Positions 1-8,951 are shown, counted from the stretch's first letter. The stretch: 64,000 nt of DNA from Nannocystis sp. RBIL2 (GCF_026626745.1 NZ_JAPNJW010000002.1:2814151-2878150), one strand, 5' to 3'. A program made the numbers and translations. The notes: a model not told the origin generated them from the sequence alone.

Positions 1-37
1 CGAGGTTCTCAACCGAATCGAGCGCCTGCTGTATCGC

Positions 38-1228
38 ATGACCGTCAACGGGCGGATCGCCCAGGACCGGCTGGCTACCGAGGCCCGGCTCCGCAGAATG
101 GATCATCCTGCGCTCGTGACTCTGTTCGCCTCGGCGGCATCGTTCTACGAGGTCGAGAACATCCTACGCGTCATCCTGGCAGCCGGCTTTTTTATTGGGC
201 TCTCGCTCGTCGTCGCCACATCGTCGCTTTCGCCCGGCGAATCGGTCGCCGTCCTGGTAACCGGGCTGCTCGTGTCTGCGCTCGTCCTGTGGATCGTGCA
301 GAAGTACAGAGGGCAGGCGATATTGTTCCTCGTGACGCTGATCGGCTCGCTGCCGCTGACAATCGCCGTCCTTGAATCCGTCGGAAAGGGCACGGCAGAC
401 GTCATTCTCGTTACATGCATCTATACGGAGGTCTGCATTTTTAGCATCCGGGCCACCTTGCAGCTGGGTTTGCCCATACCTCGATTTTTGTGGCCGTTCA
501 CACCGGTCCTCCTCATCATATTTTCCACGGCAGCCCTGGTCCTCAATCCGAAGGTCTTGATGTGGCTCCTTGCCCTGGCGGGCGTCGGTGTCGGCGTAAA
601 ATACCTGTCCGCTCAGCAAGTGATGCCCGATTGGCTCGATGACTTGTTCGGCATCCCATTCCTGCTGCTGCTGCTCCTCCTGGGCGGGATGGCGGGAGTA
701 GCCGCGCTCCGCGAATCTGGGCTCGCCGTCCGCGATTTGCTGACCCGGCGTTCCATGGACCGGCACGGCCCCCACGAGCTCACCATCGCAAATCTCCAGG
801 ACCACCTCGCGCGATTTAGAACTTCTCGCGGGCGCATCGGAATGTTGCGTTCCGTCATGAACGAGAGAGAGGGGGGATTCACCCTCCTGGCCTTCGATCG
901 CGCGATGTACGGAGAGTTGGAAGCGTTCGTCAGCGCTCTGGAGGTGCATGCGCATCACGCTCGCAGGACGAGCAGCGGCTTTCTCTCCTCGCGCCTGCAC
1001 TTCTCTCCGGATTACGTCGATTCATGTACATCCGCGCAGCAGAAGTGGTGCCTGAAGCACTGTTCGACAGTCGACACCATCGCCGACCTCAGCGTCATCC
1101 TCGACCTCCTGACCCAGCTCCTCGCCCACGTGGCGAAGTCGATGGCCAGCGAAAAAAGCGGTTCTGGCGCAGCCTTGGAGCGCATCGACGGAAGTGACGG
1201 CGCTCCTCTCGCAGTCAGCAGCACGTAG
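38..1228 (+). CDS. Polytopic membrane protein of unknown function (start uncertain)
   Basis: About seven hydrophobic segments can be seen in residues 40-225 (for example IPFLLLLLLLGGMAGVAAL near 205-223), followed by a soluble C-terminal half of about 170 residues with no motif I recognise. The ATG at 38 is the first in the window. The frame stays open to base 2 and the upstream codons (EVLNRIERLLYR) read like protein, so the true start is probably left of the window. Codon use is less GC3-biased than in the neighbours (ata, ttg, aga and ttt occur), which may reflect transfer. The protein is probably inner-membrane. Function is unknown. Confidence 0.6.
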   Translation: MTVNGRIAQDRLATEARLRRMDHPALVTLFASAASFYEVENILRVILAAGFFIGLSLVVATSSLSPGESVAVLVTGLLVSALVLWIVQKYRGQAILFLVTLIGSLPLTIAVLESVGKGTADVILVTCIYTEVCIFSIRATLQLGLPIPRFLWPFTPVLLIIFSTAALVLNPKVLMWLLALAGVGVGVKYLSAQQVMPDWLDDLFGIPFLLLLLLLGGMAGVAALRESGLAVRDLLTRRSMDRHGPHELTIANLQDHLARFRTSRGRIGMLRSVMNEREGGFTLLAFDRAMYGELEAFVSALEVHAHHARRTSSGFLSSRLHFSPDYVDSCTSAQQKWCLKHCSTVDTIADLSVILDLLTQLLAHVAKSMASEKSGSGAALERIDGSDGAPLAVSST

Positions 1229-1276
1229 CGAGCGTCCGGCCGGGCGAACCAGCCTTCCAAGCCGGGCCCCCTCGCC

Positions 1277-2548
1277 TCACCGCCCGCAGCAGGCCGTCCA
1301 GCAGCACGAGCCGTCGTCTTGCCCGCAGTTTTGCCCGCCGTTCGTCCAGCTGCAGTCGCAGGCGTCCATCTCTTCCTGCGAGCAGCTGCCGCCGCCGCCC
1401 TTGCAGGCCTGGATGTCGTCGAGCGGACCGCGGTCGATGCCGGAGATGGCGACCAGCTGCGGCGGGCAGGCCACCTCTTGATAATGCAGGTTCGGGTTGT
1501 CGGCCGCCTCGTACCATTGCACGTACCACTCGCAGCCGGCGGCCAGCTCGGCCAGGCCCGGCTCGTCGAACACGGCGGCGCAGCGGCCGAGCACGCACTG
1601 CTTGATCTGCTCGTGGTTGCCGCCCTGCTGCTGGCAGTGCGTCATGAACCCGCCGTAGGTCGCCCCGAGCTCCGACGTGTCGACGTTCCATTGATACGAG
1701 CAGGCGTCGAACAGACCGACCCCGCCGCCGGGCGTCAGGATGTCGAACTGCCCGCCGGCGACGTCGTGGCCGATGTTCGTCGCCTGCACGATCATCGTCT
1801 TGTTCGACAGCGCCACCGAGCCCGGGTCCTGCGCGTTGTAGTGGCCCGTCCCGTCGAAGTCGAGCTGGTAGCAGCGCCCGCAGATGTCGCCCTGGGCCGG
1901 CACCGCCGCGAAGCCGTAGGCCAGCGTGTCCGACACCGCCCACGGCGCGCCGCTGTAGCAGGTGAACGCGCTGTTCTGCGCCGGCGACTGGCACGAGCTC
2001 ACCACGTCGTACGCCGAGCCCAGGTTGTTGTCGTTCTTGTCGCAGCTCTGCAGCGGTTCGGTGGCCGCATTGACGTTGCCCTGCCAGCCGCAGTGGGCCT
2101 TGCAGCAGTCCCAGTAGCGCGTCGCGTAGCCCTGGCACGCAGTGCCGTCGAGCGGCGGCGGATCGACCGCCCCCGTCGTCGAATCGCTGGTGTTCGGATC
2201 GGTCGTCGCAGTCGTGCCGGTCGTGTCCGCGTCGGTCGTCGTCCCCGGATTCGTCGTCCCCGGGTTCGTCGTCCCCGGATTCGTCGTCTCGGGGCTCGTC
2301 GTCCCGTTGCTCGTCGTCCCCGGGCTCGTCGTCCCCGGGCTCGTCGTCCCCGGGCCCGTCGTCCCGTTGCTCGTCCCGGCGCTGCTCCCCGTCGTCGGCG
2401 CCTCGGTGCTGCCGACGCCGCTGACCTCGCTCGCGCTGCCGGGGTTGTCGCCTGTCGTCGCCGCAGTGCCGCTGCTCTCGCCGCCACCAGGGCACGCGAT
2501 CAGCCAGCCCGAGAGCAGCACCCACGCATGGTTCGTCCGGATCGACAC
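1277..2548 (-). CDS. Lipoprotein endoglucanase, glycoside hydrolase family 45
   Basis: Predicted secreted cellulase that hydrolyses beta-1,4-glucan. I chose the GTG at 2548, which gives a compact lipoprotein signal ending LLSGWLIAC (lipidated Cys19). A TTG at 2638 would add 30 non-signal residues. A Thr/Gly/Pro-rich linker runs to about residue 130. The catalytic domain then shows the GH45 hallmarks: TRYWDCCKAHCGW, with the catalytic base Asp147 in YWDCC, and GGQFDILTPGGGVGLFDAC, with Asp269 matching the family acid (Asp121 of Humicola EGV). Many cysteines are conserved, and the protein ends in a Cys-rich tail. GH45 is best known from fungi and invertebrates. The family call is firm; the substrate is inferred. 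Confidence 0.87.
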   Translation of the reverse strand: MSIRTNHAWVLLSGWLIACPGGGESSGTAATTGDNPGSASEVSGVGSTEAPTTGSSAGTSNGTTGPGTTSPGTTSPGTTSNGTTSPETTNPGTTNPGTTNPGTTTDADTTGTTATTDPNTSDSTTGAVDPPPLDGTACQGYATRYWDCCKAHCGWQGNVNAATEPLQSCDKNDNNLGSAYDVVSSCQSPAQNSAFTCYSGAPWAVSDTLAYGFAAVPAQGDICGRCYQLDFDGTGHYNAQDPGSVALSNKTMIVQATNIGHDVAGGQFDILTPGGGVGLFDACSYQWNVDTSELGATYGGFMTHCQQQGGNHEQIKQCVLGRCAAVFDEPGLAELAAGCEWYVQWYEAADNPNLHYQEVACPPQLVAISGIDRGPLDDIQACKGGGGSCSQEEMDACDCSWTNGGQNCGQDDGSCCWTACCGR

Positions 2549-2776
2549 GGGCGTGATTGTCGGCCAAGCCGCCCGCGAAATCACCGTCGGTACACCCGCT
2601 CCGCAGTTCCGTGAATACCCGCAGCGCGGTTCCCCCAAGGCGATCCCCCAGCGATGCCTCCGCTCCGGCGCAGGCCCGGCGCCATTCGCCTTCCTGACGC
2701 TGATTCGCCCGCTTTCGGCCGCTCACGGCGCCTGGCTCACGTCGCGCCGCGCGTACTTTCGCGCGGTCATGGGCGA

Positions 2777-2782
2777 TACCCT
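2777..2782 (+). promoter_or_regulatory. -10 box (TACCCT) of the 2789 lipoprotein gene
   Basis: TACCCT ends 6 nt before the GTG at 2789, which puts the expected transcription start at the start codon (leaderless arrangement). No convincing -35 was seen. Confidence 0.4.
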
Positions 2783-2788
2783 GGCCCC

Positions 2789-3421
2789 GTGAAGATACCT
2801 CCGTGGATGTTTCTCGCTCTCCTCTGTTTGTCTGCGTGCGCCGGTCGGCTCGACCAGTCGGTGCGGACGCGAGCCGCCGCAGATCTTTCATGCAGCGCCG
2901 ATTCGCTCAAGATCGACAAGGTCGAAGATCGCGGCTTCAACGAGGGCCTCTATCGCGCCCAGGGTTGTGAGCGCAGCCAGCAGTACAGCGCCAAATGCAC
3001 GCTGTTCGGCTGCCGCAGCCATACCGCCGAGGAGATCGCCGCGCGCGAGGCCGAAGAGGAGGCCCGCTACCAGGCCTATCGCCAGCAGCAAGCCGAACGC
3101 CAGGCCGCCGGCGGCGCGGGCTCCGGCGGCAGCGACAGCAGCAGCAGCGGCGACGCGGCGTCGAGGTTCGTGTCGACGCGGCTGCACAACGAGTGCCCGC
3201 GGAAAGTGCTGCTGTTCCACGGCCGCCACCCCCGCCACAGCGGCGGGCGCACCGACTCGATCGGCTCCAACACGACCATGAGCGTCCAGGGCAACGAGGG
3301 CGACACGCTGTGGATCGTCGACGACAAGGGCGAGGGCGTCAGCAACTTCACCTACAACAAGTCGGTCTCGCAGGTCTTCATCACCAAGTCGTGCGCCGGC
3401 TTCAGCACCAGTCGCTCCTGA
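2789..3421 (+). CDS. Lipoprotein of unknown function with coiled-coil region
   Basis: The GTG at 2789 begins a lipoprotein signal (PPWMFLALLCLSAC, lipidated Cys17), and the in-frame sequence upstream has no signal character. A Cys-containing segment is followed by a charged alpha-helical stretch (EEIAAREAEEEARYQAYRQQQ, about residues 85-105), a Gly/Ser linker, and a C-terminal domain of about 85 residues. That domain (RLHNECPRKVLLFHGRHPR...DTLWIVDDKGEG) resembles small beta-sandwich domains but I cannot assign it. A palindromic repeat begins immediately after the stop. Confidence 0.65.
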   Translation: MKIPPWMFLALLCLSACAGRLDQSVRTRAAADLSCSADSLKIDKVEDRGFNEGLYRAQGCERSQQYSAKCTLFGCRSHTAEEIAAREAEEEARYQAYRQQQAERQAAGGAGSGGSDSSSSGDAASRFVSTRLHNECPRKVLLFHGRHPRHSGGRTDSIGSNTTMSVQGNEGDTLWIVDDKGEGVSNFTYNKSVSQVFITKSCAGFSTSRS

Positions 3422-3470
3422 CCCTTCGGACATATGACATGACCGTTCGGACATGTCCCGAACGCGACCT
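3422..3470. repeat. Dispersed palindromic repeat array after 2789 gene
   Basis: Contains CCTTCGGACATATG and CGTTCGGACATGTCCCGAACG split by a few bases. The core TTCGGACATGTCC-CGAA is an almost perfect dyad. It starts one base after the stop codon and is a member of the window-wide TGTCC/GGACA family. Confidence 0.75.
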
Positions 3471-3547
3471 CGGGCCGGCCGGCTCCCAGCGAATCGACGA
3501 GCCTGGCCTCGGGCTCTCGCCCGGCCGCGCCCGCTCGACTGCGCTGG

Positions 3548-3576
3548 TTGGCAGGCGGCGCCCGGCTTGCTAGCGT
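3548..3576 (+). promoter_or_regulatory. Sigma-70-like promoter TTGGCA-17-TAGCGT (leaderless)
   Basis: TTGGCA (3548-3553) and TAGCGT (3571-3576) are 17 bp apart. The ATG at 3584 follows after 7 nt, which is where transcription should begin, so the mRNA is probably leaderless. Confidence 0.6.
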
Positions 3577-3583
3577 GGCGGCC

Positions 3584-4216
3584 ATGTCCACCGCGCCCGG
3601 TCGGGTCCTCGTCGTCGGCGGCACTGGCCGCACGGGTCGTCACGTCGTCTCGCTCCTGCGCGAGGCCGGCGTCCCGCTGCGGCTGCTCGTCCGCGACCGC
3701 GCGCGGGCCGAGGCCGAGCTCGGCGCGGACCTCGACCTCGTCGTCGGCGACGCCCTCGACCTCGAGCTCGGCCCCGCGTTCGCCGGCGTCGAGCGCATCG
3801 TCAGCACTCTCGGCAGCCGCGACGTCCACGGCGGCGGCCTGCGGACAGTCGACCTCCCGGCCACCGCCCGCCTGGTCGCCGCCGCGCGCGAGGCCGGGGT
3901 CGCTCGCTTCGTGCTGTGCTCGACGATCGGCGCAGTGCCCACGCCCGGCGTCCCCGCGCACATGCTCGAGTGGTTCGCGCCCAAGGGCGAGGCCGAGGCC
4001 GTCCTGCGCGCCAGCGGCGTCCCCTTCACCATCCTCCGCCCCGGCGGGCTGCACGACGGCCCCACCGATGACCCGCGCATGATCGACTGCAGCCACGTCG
4101 CCCGCGCCCTCGTCGCCGCCCTCACCCGCGACGACGCTCTCGGCGCCACCTTCGAGCTCAGCAACACCCGCCTGCAACGGCCCGACGCCGATCCGCTTCT
4201 CGGCGTGCGCGTCTGA
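3584..4216 (+). CDS. NAD(P)-binding atypical SDR / NmrA-like reductase
   Basis: An extended/atypical short-chain dehydrogenase fold. The Rossmann loop VLVVGGTGRTGRHVV is at residues 8-22 and a VGDALD acidic turn near 50. FVLCSTIGAVPTPG matches the STIG stretch found in SDR_a5-type enzymes, which lack the classical YxxxK. A C-terminal FTILRPGGLHDGP is shared with NmrA/YwnB-like proteins. The length of 210 residues is normal for this group. I chose the ATG at 3584 over an upstream in-frame codon because a clean promoter places transcription start there. It probably reduces or senses NAD(P)H; the substrate is unknown. Confidence 0.8.
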   Translation: MSTAPGRVLVVGGTGRTGRHVVSLLREAGVPLRLLVRDRARAEAELGADLDLVVGDALDLELGPAFAGVERIVSTLGSRDVHGGGLRTVDLPATARLVAAAREAGVARFVLCSTIGAVPTPGVPAHMLEWFAPKGEAEAVLRASGVPFTILRPGGLHDGPTDDPRMIDCSHVARALVAALTRDDALGATFELSNTRLQRPDADPLLGVRV

Positions 4217-4232
4217 GATCGAGCGTGGCACA

Positions 4233-5141
4233 GTGACCGGCGTGCGCTCGCAGCTCGTCACGCTCATGGCGCCCGAGGACGAAGCCGCCTTCCTGAGCTT
4301 CGTGTTCGAGCGACCGACCGTCTCGCTGATCACCGACGAGAGGAGCCCGACCCCCGAGTTCCCCCGCACGCGCGAGGTCGGTGGGCTCCGCGGCCTGCAA
4401 TGCATGCTGTGGGACGCGGCGATCCTCCCGCGACCGCGGGTCGAGCACATCGCTTCCTGCGACGATTACTATCTGCGCTCGGAGGAGTCGCTGATCCAGT
4501 TCCTGCGCTCTCCGGTCAAGGACACCGCGATCGGGGTGGGCCGCATCGCGCTCGCCACGGGCTGGAAAGGGGCGCCAGCGACGAACCCGAAGACCGCGCG
4601 CGCGATGACCGATTGGTTCAACGCGCTCGGCCGCTGGATCAAGGCGAGGTTCGAGAACTCGTTCGTGTACGCCTCGGACTTCAAGCCCGACGTCGGGAGC
4701 CGGGAGCGGACGGTATGGGTCGGGCCTCGCGCCGTCGAGCTGTCGAGGCAGGGCTGGAAACTCAAGCACGAGGGGCCTCCCGAGTACTCTCTGCACTACT
4801 TCGATCCCGCCGAAGAGGCCGACGTGCTGGCGCGCTACCGGGCGCCGAAAAACCTCCTCTGCGTCGGGCGCGTCGTGCACGTCGGTGAGGTCATATCGGT
4901 GCCGCTGCAGAAGCAAACCTTTCGCGTCGCGCTGGAGCAGGACGCGCCCTTCGCGGAATTCGAGGGCCCCTTCTCGTGCACGAGGCCCACGCCGAAGCTC
5001 GGCGACGAGGTGGCCTGCGTGTTCCACGAGAACATCCTCGGCAGGCACCCCGACCCCTGGGAGCCGCGCGAGATCAGGAAGCTGACACCCGCCAACCGGG
5101 ACCGCGTCCTCGACGGGCTGCGAAAGACCTGGCGGGTGTGA
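4233..5141 (+). CDS. Hypothetical soluble protein
   Basis: 302 residues from a GTG, 16 bp after the reductase stop and probably cotranscribed with it. No signal peptide or membrane segment is visible. The sequence is rich in aromatic and charged residues (DWFNALGRWIKARFENSFVYASDFKP; FDPAEEADVLARYRAP) and codon use matches real genes here. I recognise no family. The C-terminal part (VLARYRAPKNLLCVGRVVHVGEVISVPLQ) may be a small beta domain. Confidence 0.65.
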   Translation: MTGVRSQLVTLMAPEDEAAFLSFVFERPTVSLITDERSPTPEFPRTREVGGLRGLQCMLWDAAILPRPRVEHIASCDDYYLRSEESLIQFLRSPVKDTAIGVGRIALATGWKGAPATNPKTARAMTDWFNALGRWIKARFENSFVYASDFKPDVGSRERTVWVGPRAVELSRQGWKLKHEGPPEYSLHYFDPAEEADVLARYRAPKNLLCVGRVVHVGEVISVPLQKQTFRVALEQDAPFAEFEGPFSCTRPTPKLGDEVACVFHENILGRHPDPWEPREIRKLTPANRDRVLDGLRKTWRV

Positions 5142-5154
5142 CGGCGAGACCTTC

Positions 5155-5170
5155 GAGGCGCTGACGCCTC
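5155..5170. terminator. Hairpin between convergent genes
   Basis: GAGGCG-CTGA-CGCCTC is a perfect 6-bp stem with a 4-nt loop. It lies 14 bp after the stop at 5141 and overlaps the stop of the minus-strand gene ending at 5169. No T-run follows. Confidence 0.45.
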
Positions 5171-7055
5171 ACTGACCGACGAGCTCGTAGATCGACACGC
5201 TGCCGCTGACCTCGTTGGCGACGATCACCAGCGGCCTGCCGCTCGGGCTCGCCGCGGCCGGCACGAACGTCAGGCCCTCGGGAGCGAGGTCGTCGGCGGT
5301 GCCTGCCTCGACGTCGCCGGCGAAGTCGCGCGGGTTCGCGTACTGGAGAATCACCGGCGCAGTCGGGTCGCCGAGGTCGACCATCAGCACCCCGCCCATG
5401 CGCTCGAGGCCGATGAAGCCGAGAGTGCGGCCGTAGGCGTGGCCGAGAGTCAGCCCCTCCGGCTCGGGGCCCTTGTCGTCCGAGCGGCTGTCGAAGTCGT
5501 TGTCGGTGCTGTCGGCATTGAAGTTGTCCTGGTAGGCCGGGTGGCTCGCCAGCAGCTGCTCGATCGCCTCGCCGCTGTCGTGGACCAGCGAGCCGTCGGC
5601 CGCGCTCCACACCGCGAACGAGCGCCCGCCGAACGTGTACAGCGCGTCGTAGTCGCCGTCGTCGTCGGGGTCGCCGAGCGAGCTCGTGACCTTGAGGCGG
5701 CCGAGCGCCTCGTCCTCCTGCAGCGCGTCGGCGTCGGGGAACAGCTGCGGATCGAGGTCGAGGTTTTTGACCCGCACCTCCTCCGAGTAGCCGTCCCAGT
5801 CGCGCACGTCGCCCTCGTTGGCGGTCAGCAGGTAGGAACCACCGTCGACCGTGAACCACGCGATCGCGTCGGGCTGGTACATCCCGCGCACCGGCGCGTC
5901 GACCAGCGCCGCCTCGCCGTCCTCGTCCGACGGGTCGAGCTTGGCCCCGCTGTTCCACGCCTTGAAGCCGAGCGCGTGCACGTCGGTGACCTTGCCGCTC
6001 GCCAGGTCGACCACCGCCAGCGCGTTGTTCTCCTGCAGCGTCACGAACGCGGTCAGCGAGTCGCCGGAGATCGCCACGTACTCGGGCTCGAGGTTCTGCG
6101 CCGGCGAGTCGGCGTTGGGTCCGAACAGGCGCACGTCCGGGTCGAGGTTCATCGGCGTGAACGCGGCGAAGTCGGCCGTCCGCACGTCGGCGGGCAGGAC
6201 GTCCTCGACGCCGCCGGAGATGTCGATCACCGACACCGAGCCCTCCGGGTCGATCGAATAATCGTCGGCGGGCTCGCCCTCGTTGGCGGTCACCACGTAA
6301 TTGCCGTCGGGCGAGAAGGTGACCATGTCGGGCAACGCCCCGACCGGCACCGACGCCAGCTTCTGCCCGCTCGCGGCGTCAAAGAACCACACCTCGCCGG
6401 TCTCGGTCTTGGTCGTCGACTCGGCCGCCGCCGCCACCACCCCGTCGTGGACCGCCACCGAGTTCGGCGGCCCGAACAGCGACGTGTCGAGCGTGGTCAG
6501 CAGCACCGGCGCCGCCGGGTCGCCGAGGTCGATCACGTCGATGCCCGACTTCTGCCCGTTGACCACGAACAGCCGCTGGCTGCCCGGGTCGTAGGCGGGG
6601 ATCTCCGCCGCGCTGAGGTCCTCGTCGAGATAGACGGCGATCACCGCCGCCTCGTCCGGCTGCGCGTAACGGCCGATCCGCACCATCTCGATCGTCTCGA
6701 CCACACCCGTATCCGTCTCCCCCTCCGTCGTCTCGCCCGTGCTGCCGGTCGTCGTATCACCCGTCGTCGTCGTATCACCCGTCGTCGTCGTCTCGCCAGT
6801 CGTCGACGTCTCACCGGTGCTGCCCGTGATCGCCTCGGTGGTCGTCGAGTCGTCGCCGGTCGTCGGGCCGCTCGTCGTCGTCGTCGGATCGGTCTGCGTC
6901 GTGTCGGTCGGCTCGTCGGTCGTGCCGCTCGTCGTCGTCGTCTCGCCCGTCTCGCTGTCGGGCGTAGCTGTCGTCGACCCTTCCGGGCTGCAAGCCGCGA
7001 GGCTCACGCCGAGGAGGACCGTGGCGATTTCGGAGAATGACGGGTTCTGTCGCAT
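5169..7055 (-). CDS. Choice-of-anchor I family beta-propeller lipoprotein
   Basis: 628 residues. A lipoprotein signal (TVLLGVSLAAC, Cys22) is followed by about 95 residues of Thr/Ser/Glu/Gly linker. A propeller domain then carries the family phrases RLFVVNGQKSGIDVIDLGDPAAP, GNYVVTANEGEPADDY, YLLTANEGDVRDWDGYSEE, YTFGGRSFAVWS, DNFNADSTDNDFDSRSDDKGPEPEG and GFIGLERMGGVLMVDL. These are typical of choice-of-anchor I proteins, also annotated as alkaline-phosphatase-like or mesenchyme glycoprotein-like. Here the anchor is a lipid rather than a C-terminal sorting motif. The linker DNA is a near-repeat of GTCGTC triplets. It is likely an outer-surface protein; its biochemical role is unknown. Confidence 0.85.
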   Translation of the reverse strand: MRQNPSFSEIATVLLGVSLAACSPEGSTTATPDSETGETTTTSGTTDEPTDTTQTDPTTTTSGPTTGDDSTTTEAITGSTGETSTTGETTTTGDTTTTGDTTTGSTGETTEGETDTGVVETIEMVRIGRYAQPDEAAVIAVYLDEDLSAAEIPAYDPGSQRLFVVNGQKSGIDVIDLGDPAAPVLLTTLDTSLFGPPNSVAVHDGVVAAAAESTTKTETGEVWFFDAASGQKLASVPVGALPDMVTFSPDGNYVVTANEGEPADDYSIDPEGSVSVIDISGGVEDVLPADVRTADFAAFTPMNLDPDVRLFGPNADSPAQNLEPEYVAISGDSLTAFVTLQENNALAVVDLASGKVTDVHALGFKAWNSGAKLDPSDEDGEAALVDAPVRGMYQPDAIAWFTVDGGSYLLTANEGDVRDWDGYSEEVRVKNLDLDPQLFPDADALQEDEALGRLKVTSSLGDPDDDGDYDALYTFGGRSFAVWSAADGSLVHDSGEAIEQLLASHPAYQDNFNADSTDNDFDSRSDDKGPEPEGLTLGHAYGRTLGFIGLERMGGVLMVDLGDPTAPVILQYANPRDFAGDVEAGTADDLAPEGLTFVPAAASPSGRPLVIVANEVSGSVSIYELVGQ

Positions 7056-7221
7056 GGGAGTGAAACTGCGCCTCCGGCGAATGACACGCCGCGCCGGCGA
7101 CGACCGCGCCGCGCCGGTGTGACGATTGCCGCGGCCATTGCCACGACCTCGCGACAGCGCCCACGACCTGCGGCGCGGCCCGAACCGGACGTCCCGCCGA
7201 CCGGCCCCCCTCCCATGGCGC

Positions 7222-7284
7222 CGAGAACATGCTTTTTAAGACATATCTCTGAGCACATGCTCTTCAGGACATGGCCCGAAGACC
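7222..7284. repeat. Dispersed palindromic repeat array, degenerate
   Basis: Four spaced elements (GAACATGCTTTTTAAGACAT, GAGCACATGCTC, CAGGACATGGCCCGAAG) belong to the CATGTCC family. They lie in the 282-bp gap between two minus-strand genes (7056-7337). I see nothing else in this gap. Confidence 0.65.
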
Positions 7285-7337
7285 ATCCACCGCGCCGCGG
7301 CCTCGCGCCCGGCGCGTTTGTTCGCGGTCACTACCCG

Positions 7338-7751
7338 CTAGCGCTTGAGCGACGCGTGGTCGCGCCCCGGCAGCGTCGTCGTCGTCGACGGCCCGCCGCC
7401 GGCGACCCATCCGCCGTCGCCGTTGCCGCCGCTCCAGCCGCCGACCTGGTCGAGCAGGCGGGTGTAGCCGAGGCCTTCCAGCACCGCCGCGGCGCGAGCC
7501 GAGCGTCCGCCCGCCTTGCACGACACCAGGATCTGCTGGTCCTTATTATTGAAATGGGCCTGGACCTCGGCTGCGAACTCGGGGTTCGGCACCATCCCGC
7601 CGGCGCCCATGTGCATCAGCGGGATGTTGTAGGCGTTCGGCGCGTGGCCGGCCTCGAACTCGGGGACGCTGCGGACATCGATGTGGACGAGGTCGCCCTC
7701 GGAAGCGACCTTGGCGATCGCTTCGGGCGTGCTGAGGCGCTGAATCGGCAT
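7338..7751 (-). CDS. Rhodanese-like sulfurtransferase domain protein
   Basis: Single rhodanese domain of 137 residues. VHIDVRSVPEFEAGHAPNAYNIP is the CH2A-type region and LVSCKAGGRSARAA carries the active-site Cys78 in a full C-K-A-G-G-R-S loop, so it is probably catalytic for persulfide transfer. There is no signal peptide. A Gly/Ser/Thr tail follows the domain. It lies 33 bp downstream of the 7785-8951 lipoprotein gene on the same strand and is probably cotranscribed. Confidence 0.88.
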   Translation of the reverse strand: MPIQRLSTPEAIAKVASEGDLVHIDVRSVPEFEAGHAPNAYNIPLMHMGAGGMVPNPEFAAEVQAHFNNKDQQILVSCKAGGRSARAAAVLEGLGYTRLLDQVGGWSGGNGDGGWVAGGGPSTTTTLPGRDHASLKR

Positions 7752-7784
7752 GCCCGACCTTCGTAGCCCGGGCCGGCCCGGCCT

Positions 7785-8951
7785 TCAACCCCCGGCCCCG
7801 CCGCCTTTCGCCTTCGCGCCGCCCTCCGCCTTCGCGCTGCCGTCCGCCTTCGCGCTGCCGTCCGCCTTCGCGCTGCCTTCCGCCTTCGCGTCGGCCTTCG
7901 GATCGCCCGTCGCCTCGCTCGCGGCTGGGGTCGCTTCCGCGGCGGTGCGCTCGTTCATCGCCGGCGCCTCCGGGAACGGCTTGCCGTCGGTGCGCATCGC
8001 CACCTCCTTGCCGTCGGGTCCGGGCACCAGCTTGGCGAACTGATACGCCAGCGTCGTGTGCGTCACGTACTTGCTGGCCTTGTCGGTCGCGGTCGTGAAC
8101 TCCTCGCGCAGCAGGTGCGGCTCGCCGGAGTCGACGAAGAACAGCAGCGTCCCGCGGACCACGCCCTCGAGCGACGTCTTGGCGCCCGGCGCCGTGTACT
8201 CGCCGATGTACGACAGCTCCGCGCGCAGCCCCGTGTCCGGGTCGCGCTCCAGCTTCTTCAGCTCCCACAGCACGTCGCGGGTGTCGATCACCCCGCCCGA
8301 GCGCATCTGGCACTTCGAGCGCCACTTGGCGCCGACGCCGATCGCCTGCTCGGGGAAGCGGATGCAGAGGAACCGGTTGGCGTCAGCCAGCGCCTGGCCA
8401 AACTTGCTCTCGGCCTGCTCCTTGGGACCGGTGATGCTCGTCGTCCCCGACCGCTCGCCGGTGGCCAGCAGACGGTGGCTCGTCACCAGCTGACTGACGA
8501 CCTTCTCGTCGTTCTCGAGGAACTTGCCGTTCGGCGGCTCGGCCTCGAAGTTGACGTAGCGGTGCTCGAGCGTGCACGCGCGGGAGTGGCCCTCGCCGTC
8601 GCAGTCCTTGAGGCTCAGCCGCTCTTCGCGGGCGAACCCCGTCGGCTGGACCAGCGAGCCGAAGCGGATGTTGCCGATGGTCGTGACGCGGTAGTTCGTA
8701 CCTTCCCGAAGGGCCAGGCGGATCTCCGTCATCTCGGAGGGCGGCGGCGGGCTCGACGGTTGTGAAGGATCGGCCTTGGACGGCGAATCCGCCGGCGTCG
8801 CGGGGCTCTGGGCCCCCACGGGCGCCTGCACCTCCGGCGCGGCCGTCTTCGGCGCCGCGTCGGCGTCCCGCTGTTGCAAGCGCGAGGGCCCCGGATCGCC
8901 GCAGGCGGCCACAAAAGCCAGGAGAAAGCCGGTCGTGTATGGGCGAAGCAC
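7785..8951 (-). CDS. Lipoprotein, unknown function, with Ala/Lys repeat tail
   Basis: I chose the GTG at 8951, which gives TTGFLLAFVAAC (Cys17). Longer readings upstream lack signal character and overlap the divergent gene's promoter. A Pro/Ala linker to about residue 80 precedes a domain of about 230 residues (MTEIRLALREGTNYRVTTIGNIRFGS ... LREEFTTATDKASKYV), which looks like a periplasmic beta-rich domain I cannot name. The last 60 residues are low-complexity (AEGSAKADGSAKADG). It is divergent from the 9048 lipoprotein gene with 96 bp between starts. Confidence 0.72.
   Translation of the reverse strand: MLRPYTTGFLLAFVAACGDPGPSRLQQRDADAAPKTAAPEVQAPVGAQSPATPADSPSKADPSQPSSPPPPSEMTEIRLALREGTNYRVTTIGNIRFGSLVQPTGFAREERLSLKDCDGEGHSRACTLEHRYVNFEAEPPNGKFLENDEKVVSQLVTSHRLLATGERSGTTSITGPKEQAESKFGQALADANRFLCIRFPEQAIGVGAKWRSKCQMRSGGVIDTRDVLWELKKLERDPDTGLRAELSYIGEYTAPGAKTSLEGVVRGTLLFFVDSGEPHLLREEFTTATDKASKYVTHTTLAYQFAKLVPGPDGKEVAMRTDGKPFPEAPAMNERTAAEATPAASEATGDPKADAKAEGSAKADGSAKADGSAKAEGGAKAKGGGAGG
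7825..7896. repeat. 18-bp tandem repeat in lipoprotein tail
   Basis: Four copies of an 18-bp unit (TCCGCCTTCGCGCTGCCG, starting at 7825, 7843, 7861 and 7879), in-frame. On the minus strand they encode six-residue GSAKAD/GSAKAE-type repeats. The copies are nearly identical, implying recent slippage. Confidence 0.85.

Noticed and set aside
2142..2792. Val/Pro-rich 216-codon plus-strand frame
   Set aside because: It is the antisense of the Thr/Gly linker of the GH45 gene and its upstream region.
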